Below, one piece after another: positions 57,402-64,000 of a DNA stretch of 64,000 bases. This stretch comes from Cardiobacterium valvarum. Its GTDB lineage: Bacteria > Pseudomonadota > Gammaproteobacteria > Cardiobacteriales > Cardiobacteriaceae. The stretch is from assembly GCF_900460955.1 (NCBI RefSeq), contig NZ_UFUW01000001.1, positions 2,588,501 through 2,652,500 of the forward strand, given 5' to 3'. Positions within the stretch are counted from its first letter, which is position 1. Every line of letters begins with the position of its first letter. The notes beneath the pieces are model-generated. The model searched no databases. It had not been told where the DNA came from and was given only the letters and a program-made list of their open reading frames with translations. The position numbers and the translations under genes are program-made.

Positions 57402-58634
57402 TCAACCGACTACCGGCGGCAGGTAACCGGCCTTGACATAAAAGGGAATAACGGCGGCGGCGATGCCGAGGACAAGTGCCAGGATAAGGGCAACATCGCC
57501 ACCCGGCACGCGGTAGGGCAGATGCGGATAGCGGCGGCGCGCCTTCCAGACGAGACCCACTGGCAGCACGACTGCATAGAAGGCGAACATCTGCCCGGCG
57601 TAACTGAGGGCAGCGATGAAATTGGGGTAGAACCAGGCGAAGAGAATCGGCGGCAGGAACGTGGCGGTGCCGAGGATAGCGCGGCCGGGATTGAGCTTCA
57701 TGCCCTTGCGCAGCATGTCGTCAATACAGTCATACAGCCCCAGCGCCACGCCAAGGAAAGAGGTAATCAGCGCCAGTGCCGAAAAAAGTTCGACCGTGCC
57801 GGCGATGATATTGCTGCCGGTGATGACGCGGGTCGCTTCAATCAGGCCGTAAAGCGTCGGGTTTTCCTTGAGAATTTGCGTGAACTGGCTTTGGCTGAGG
57901 ACACCATGGGTAGCAAGCTGCCACAGCGCATAAACGCCAAGGGTGAGGAGCGAGCCGCAGATGATGGCAAAACGCAGCGCACGTACATTACCGGCGAGGT
58001 ATTTATTCAGCGAAGGAATAGAACCGTGGAAGCCGAAAGACGTGAAAAAAATCGGCGCGGCAGAGAGCAGCAACGCATTGTTAAGCGGCATGGCGGTGAG
58101 ATTGTGCAGCGAGGCCTGCGGCAGCATGACGGTGATAACAAGCAACAGCGCGGCGAGCATAATAAAAAAGAAAAAGCGGTTGCCACCATCCACCGCTTTG
58201 GCGCTAATGACGATGAAGGCGCCGAAGACGAGGGTAAAGAGGCCGATGTAAAGCTTCAGGGTCGTTTGCCCGTTCAGACCGGTATCAGGTGCAAGCCCCG
58301 TCCGCTCAGCGGCTTTCATCAGGATTTCACCGCCGCCGCTGATGTAGGCGGAAAGCAGCGCATAGAGGAAGACAAACATCACCGTAGTGGCGATAACCCG
58401 CCCGGCATTACCGTAATACAGCGCGGCGAGGGTGCCGATGCCGGCGTCGCTGTCGGCGGTCTGATACACCTCGACGAACAGCAATGCGCTGTACGTGAGT
58501 AGTGCCCACAGAATCAGCAGCAGAACGGCGGTGAAAGTAAAGCCGATGCCGGCTGAGGTAAGCGGCATGGCCAGCATTCCTGCCCCGATCATGGTACCGG
58601 AGACGAGCAGGGTGGTACCGAGGGTTTTGTTCAT
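57402..58634 (-). CDS. aromatic amino acid permease (HAAAP family, TyrP/Mtr-like)
   Basis: A 410-residue inner-membrane symporter with eleven hydrophobic segments. The N-terminus TLLVSGTMIGAGMLAMPLTS (about 8-28) and FTSFGFHGSIPSLNKYL are typical of the TyrP/Mtr/TnaB group; LGVALGLYDCIDDML is another family block. It should import tyrosine or tryptophan with protons. It is convergent with brnQ-dat. Upstream lies IS-derived DNA. Confidence 0.9.
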   Translation of the reverse strand: MNKTLGTTLLVSGTMIGAGMLAMPLTSAGIGFTFTAVLLLILWALLTYSALLFVEVYQTADSDAGIGTLAALYYGNAGRVIATTVMFVFLYALLSAYISGGGEILMKAAERTGLAPDTGLNGQTTLKLYIGLFTLVFGAFIVISAKAVDGGNRFFFFIMLAALLLVITVMLPQASLHNLTAMPLNNALLLSAAPIFFTSFGFHGSIPSLNKYLAGNVRALRFAIICGSLLTLGVYALWQLATHGVLSQSQFTQILKENPTLYGLIEATRVITGSNIIAGTVELFSALALITSFLGVALGLYDCIDDMLRKGMKLNPGRAILGTATFLPPILFAWFYPNFIAALSYAGQMFAFYAVVLPVGLVWKARRRYPHLPYRVPGGDVALILALVLGIAAAVIPFYVKAGYLPPVVG

Positions 58635-58756
58635 GGGGTTTCCTTATTGGCGGGTGAGGCAAGGGATTGTTGGCGAAGGGTTGGGGACTGTCAAGCAGCG
58701 GGGCCCCTCCCCATCCGGAGGACAATCCGGCGGTATCGATGCACCCGGCCAGACAG

Positions 58757-58787
58757 GAAACCCTCGCCAAAAGCGAGAGGGTTTTAG
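58757..58787. terminator. hairpin upstream of the permease gene
   Basis: AAACCCTCGC, loop, GCGAGAGGGTTTT. It lies between the permease and the IS remnants and may end transcription coming from the IS side. Confidence 0.55.
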
Positions 58788-58899
58788 CGGCTTCTCGCTC
58801 GCCTACCAGCTGCCGGCGGCGGTTAGGATTTCAGGTGGTGTCCTGAAAAGTATGCTGACAGGAATGTCGGTAAACAGGAACTAAAAAGGCAACGGGCAG

Positions 58900-59073
58900 A
58901 TGCGTTATTTTGTCTCTGTGAAAATACAATCAACACTCTGTTGCCCCCGTTGCCACGGGCAGAATATAAAGAAAAATGGTACTAAGCACGACGGTAAACA
59001 AAATTATCTTTGCAGAAACTGCAATCGCTAATTTGTTGGCGACCACAATTTGACTTATCCCGGATGCCACTCA
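58900..59073 (+). pseudogene. truncated InsA-like zinc-ribbon fragment
   Basis: About 58 codons with the CPRC and CRNC zinc-ribbon cysteines and the GKQNYLC motif of IS1 InsA proteins. A TAA replaces the expected Gln codon after CNR, and the frame is cut by the neighbouring IS5-type element. Confidence 0.7.
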
Positions 59074-59920
59074 AAACGTGTTCATAATCTTCGTAGCAGG
59101 ACTCCCAAGAAAGCCAAAACGACCATTTGCAAACTGGTACTCAACGTACGCTCGCAGTTTTTCCAAAGCCGCCTGTTCTTTTCCAACCAGGAAAAACTGC
59201 GCCCTACTACCCATCGCTTCGGCAATACCGCAAAACGGTGCAATTCGTTTCGTTTGGCAATCTCTACCTCCGCACCCATCAACTCCTGTACCGACGAAGC
59301 AAATGCCTTACCCGTGTATGTAACCACCGTCAGCAAGGACTTTTTGTATCGCACCAAGATTATCCCTGTCACGTTCCAATGCCAGCAGGCAGCCTTTTCT
59401 ATCCGTAACATCCGCCGTCGTCACCGCAAGGGCATGCGGCAAACCCTGCATGTCAACCGCTATATGCCGCTTGATACCGCTCACTTTCTTGCCGGCATCG
59501 TAGCCTTTTTCCATGGCGGTATCCGTGTTCTTCACACTCTGCGCATCAATAATCAGGAAAGTGGTTGCTTCATTACGTCCCTGCTTGCGGCACTCCGCAA
59601 CCACCTGATTTTTTTAACGCTTCCTCAAGGAGGCTGATACCGTTTTCGCGGGGCTCGCTCCATCTCTGGAAGTAGGAATGAACGGTGCGCCATTTGGGAA
59701 AATCGCCCGGTAAGGCACGCCAGGCACAACCGCTGCGTAGGAGGTAGAGAATGGCACAAAAGACATCGTACAGATCCACTTTGCACGGTGCTGTGCGTTT
59801 ACGGGCACTTTCCAAAAGAGGGAGAAGGGGGGGCAAATTGCGTGCGACTTATATCGCTTGGGTAGGTTTTTCTGTTCATACCGATAGTTTACAGCAGAGA
59901 CGGAGACTATGAACACGTTC
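59074..59920 (-). mobile_element. IS5-family insertion sequence (IS427-like), about 850 bp
   Basis: Imperfect terminal inverted repeats AACGTGTTCATAATCTTCGT (left) and AACGTGTTCATAGTCTCCGT (right, read inward from 59920). The transposase is on the minus strand. It sits inside an older IS remnant. I could not confirm a target duplication. Confidence 0.8.
59082..59885 (-). pseudogene. IS5-family (IS427-type) transposase, multiply frameshifted
   Basis: Reading from the ATG near 59881 (MNRKTYPSDISRTQFAP) the frame is lost in a C/G homopolymer at 59827-59833 (7 G), where six would keep FAPLLPLLESARKRTAPCKV. The next part has DLYDVFCAILYLLRSGCAWR and ALPGDFPKWRTVHSYFQRW. An A7 run (T7 on the plus strand near 59610) is a likely normal slippage site into the second frame (VVAECRKQGRNEATTFLIID, then KGYDAGKKVSGIKRHIAVDM). 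A 4-bp insertion at about 59311-59320 breaks GGYTGKAF and moves the rest (AKRNELHRFAVLPKRWVVGR, SFSWLEKNRRLWKNCER) to a third frame. The DDE residues are therefore never in one protein, so this copy should be inactive on its own. Confidence 0.85.
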
Positions 59921-59948
59921 TAATGGATAAAATAGGTGTTTTCAGGAC

Positions 59949-60385
59949 GGATCCTTTGCGAAATAATCTTTTATAAACCGAAATTTACTCTCCTTTTTCA
60001 AGCCCCGATGACACCGCAAAAGCTGCTTCATTTTGTTGAATTTCCCTTCCAGCAAATTGGTCGTATTTGGGATACCCAGGTTGGGAAAACGCTCGCAGGA
60101 AACAACCATGGCAGATGCCGTTTCAGGCTGTTGTACGCAGCGCGCAGGCGCTTATGCGTGTAGTGTGAGTGGCCTGTTTTCCCGTTCACACTGCGTTCGT
60201 TCAGGAAAGCTACGTACTGCTCCTACCAGCCCTTGAGGGCCTCCTCGAACGCCGCCTGAGTGGTATCCGTCAGGGTCAGCGATAGGACCCGCAGCGCCTG
60301 CGCCACTGGGCTTTCTGCTCAGGTGGTACATGATGATTTTGATCTGGTGAAACTGGCACATTTGCGCCGGAATGCCCAGGAAGGG
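59949..60385 (-). pseudogene. decayed transposase remnant (ISL3/IS1249-like)
   Basis: The minus strand keeps pieces typical of a DDE transposase: MCQFHQIKIIMYHLSRKPSG near 60361, then broken frames, and at about 60090-59960 FPNLGIPNTTNLLEGKFNKM, KQLLRCHRGLKKESKFRFIK. These are the middle and C-terminal parts of a family with the IPNTTN-EG motif. Frameshifts lie between the pieces. The exact family is uncertain. Confidence 0.6.
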
Positions 60386-60890
60386 GGCTGTACTTGATTA
60401 GCAGATATGTTACCCTCCGAAAATGAAGATAACACACTGCAAATTAAAGAAAAAAGTACAGAAAGAACTACTCCGTTTTTTTGTGCTAGAAGTTACTGCA
60501 CGTTTCGCCGCCGATATTTTGGGTATCCATCCCAATTCAGCAGTCCTGTTCTACCGCAAAATTCGTATGGTTATCAGCCATCGTTTGACCTTGGCTGCCG
60601 ATGAAGTTTTTGATGGTTCTGTCGAATTGGACGAAAGCTATTTCGGCGGACGTCGCAAGGGCAGACGTGGTCGCGGTGCGGCAGGAAAAGTTGTTGTCTT
60701 CGGCATTCTGAAACGCAACGGACGGGTCTATACAGTTGTGGTAGATAATGCCAAATCTGAAAGCTTACTACCTGTTATCAAGAAGAAAATCATGCCTGAC
60801 AGTATTGTTTATACAGACAGCCTGAGCAGTTATGACAAAAATGCCCTGCTGTTTTGGTTCTTTACTCTCGTTACTCTTTATTAGCGATTC
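60386..60890 (+). mobile_element. IS1016-like (IS1595 family) element, 3' truncated
   Basis: The left end GGGGGCTGTACTTGATTAGC resembles the IS1016 terminal repeat. The transposase follows, but the right end and the transposase C-terminus are missing; the homology stops near 60838 just before the rRNA operon terminator. Confidence 0.75.
60423..60884 (+). pseudogene. IS1016-type transposase, C-terminally truncated
   Basis: A 153-codon frame. MKITHCKLKKKVQKELLRFF, then DEVFDGSVELDESYFGGRRK, GRRGRGAAGKVVVFGILKRN and PDSIVYTDSLSSYDK are the DDE-type core of IS1016 transposases, holding the first two acidic residues (DESYF and YTDS). The C-terminal third with the last catalytic residue is replaced by NALLFWFFTLVTLY. 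Inactive unless complemented. Confidence 0.85.
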
Positions 60891-60940
60891 GATTATAACA
60901 CTTCCTTTACCCAATATTTAGAGACATCACTAAATAAAGA

Positions 60941-60967
60941 AAGCCTCCGCATTAGATACGGAGGCTT
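60941..60967 (-). terminator. rRNA operon terminator
   Basis: AAGCCTCCG, loop CATTAGATA, CGGAGGCTT; on the minus strand it is followed by TTTCTTT. It lies 9 bp beyond the 3' end of the 5S gene. Confidence 0.92.
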
Positions 60968-60975
60968 GATAAGAC

Positions 60976-61090
60976 CCTGACAGTGTCCTACTCTAACATG
61001 GGGAAACCCCACACTACCATCGGCGATACTGCGTTTCACTTCTGAGTTCGGCATGGGTTCAGGTGGTACCACAGCTCTATGACCGTCAGG
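60976..61090 (-). rRNA. rrf: 5S ribosomal RNA
   Basis: About 115 nt with complementary ends CCTGACGGTC / GACACTGTCAGG and the conserved internal segment CCGAACTCAGAAGTGAAAC read on the minus strand. It is the last gene of the rRNA operon, followed by a terminator at 60941-60967. Confidence 0.96.
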
Positions 61091-61191
61091 AAAACCGGTT
61101 ACATTCAATTATTAAACCGTTCTCTCTTATCTAAATTAAGAGAGCCATCATCTAAAACTTATTGAGCACTAAAAATAACTTGAGCGTTGTA
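61091..61191 (-). other. 23S-5S spacer
   Basis: About 100 bp of AT-rich transcribed spacer between 23S and 5S. I see no tRNA in it. Confidence 0.7.

Positions 61192-64000
<2,809 letters not shown>

Larger units (their letters stand above)
58840..59948. mobile_element. remnant of an IS with InsA-like zinc-ribbon protein, interrupted by an IS5-type element
   Basis: A 10-bp inverted repeat GTCCTGAAAA (58840-58849) / TTTTCAGGAC (59939-59948) brackets the block. Inside, the plus strand from 58900 encodes MRYFVSVKIQSTLCCPRCHG, NIKKNGTKHDGKQNYLCRNC, NR, then TAA, then FVGDHNLTYPGCHS, which looks like the N-terminal zinc-ribbon of IS1 InsA with a CAA-to-TAA nonsense change. The coding part breaks at 59073, where the IS5-type element begins. 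Little of the older element is left on the far side. Confidence 0.65.

Noticed and set aside
61091..61191. tRNA gene in the 23S-5S spacer
   Set aside because: No cloverleaf or T-loop consensus seen; the spacer is about 100 bp and AT-rich.

Overview
The window is about 60% GC and gene-dense, and looks like a chromosomal segment of a host-associated gammaproteobacterium. The evidence is a tatABC-ampD block, an ackA-pta block, nrdR-ribD-ribE-ribB-ribH-nusB synteny, RlmD, HemW, LpxH, DksA, and an IS1016-type (IS1595 family) transposase. My best guess is Cardiobacterium or a relative. I reach that from gene content and composition only, without a database search.

Layout. 1-2.1 kb: 5' part of an NAD-malic enzyme gene, an AEC-family carrier and an XRE regulator. 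2.1-4.2 kb: rlmD-tatD, then a 25-bp tandem repeat. 4.4-11.2 kb (minus strand): an OPT oligopeptide transporter, then an apparent operon cysS - adenine methyltransferase - PD-(D/E)XK nuclease candidate - hemW, so a restriction-modification pair sits between two housekeeping genes. 11.3-13.1 kb: a secreted and a cytoplasmic cyclophilin in tandem, and lpxH. 13.3-17.1 kb: a compact Ter-type stress locus, with a PRTase-TRSP gene divergent from terD-vWA-terD-vWA. 17.3-21 kb: a very His-rich ZnuA-like protein, ampD and tatCBA. 21-25 kb: ackA, a small membrane protein with a 9-G tract, and pta. 25-28 kb: brnTA toxin-antitoxin coupled to a CinA-like gene, an EamA half-transporter, and a DsbC-like gene. 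27.6-29.3 kb: a DUF3261-like lipoprotein and a ketosynthase (aryl-polyene-like). 29.3-33.6 kb: a frameshifted NYN-domain gene, a nitroreductase, a receiver protein with a C-terminal membrane anchor, radC and coaBC. 34-35.2 kb: a strikingly AT-rich unknown membrane protein. 35.2-39.6 kb: a PaaK-like ligase, then 3'-5' exonuclease - DUF1820 - TerD/nuclease fusion as a tight operon. 39.6-46.7 kb: glyA, nrdR, the riboflavin genes, two GNATs, and a GNAT-NusB fusion. 46.8-58.6 kb: rhodanese, RclC-like protein, a decayed mmuM, a Sel1-repeat protein, clcA, dksA, gph, an epimerase, brnQ-dat and a tyrosine-type permease. 58.8-60.9 kb: nested, decayed insertion sequences. 61-64 kb: 5S and most of 23S rRNA, both on the minus strand.

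The most unusual items are: the TerD-PD-(D/E)XK fusion, in the same window as a separate Ter locus; the homopolymeric G tract that decides the C-terminus of the membrane protein between ackA and pta; the in-frame GNAT-NusB fusion; the receiver domain on a membrane-anchored coiled coil; and a dispersed 25-bp repeat that also supplies the C-terminal codons of TatB and of the PRTase-TRSP protein. All functional statements come from motif recognition by eye; nothing was searched or computed.
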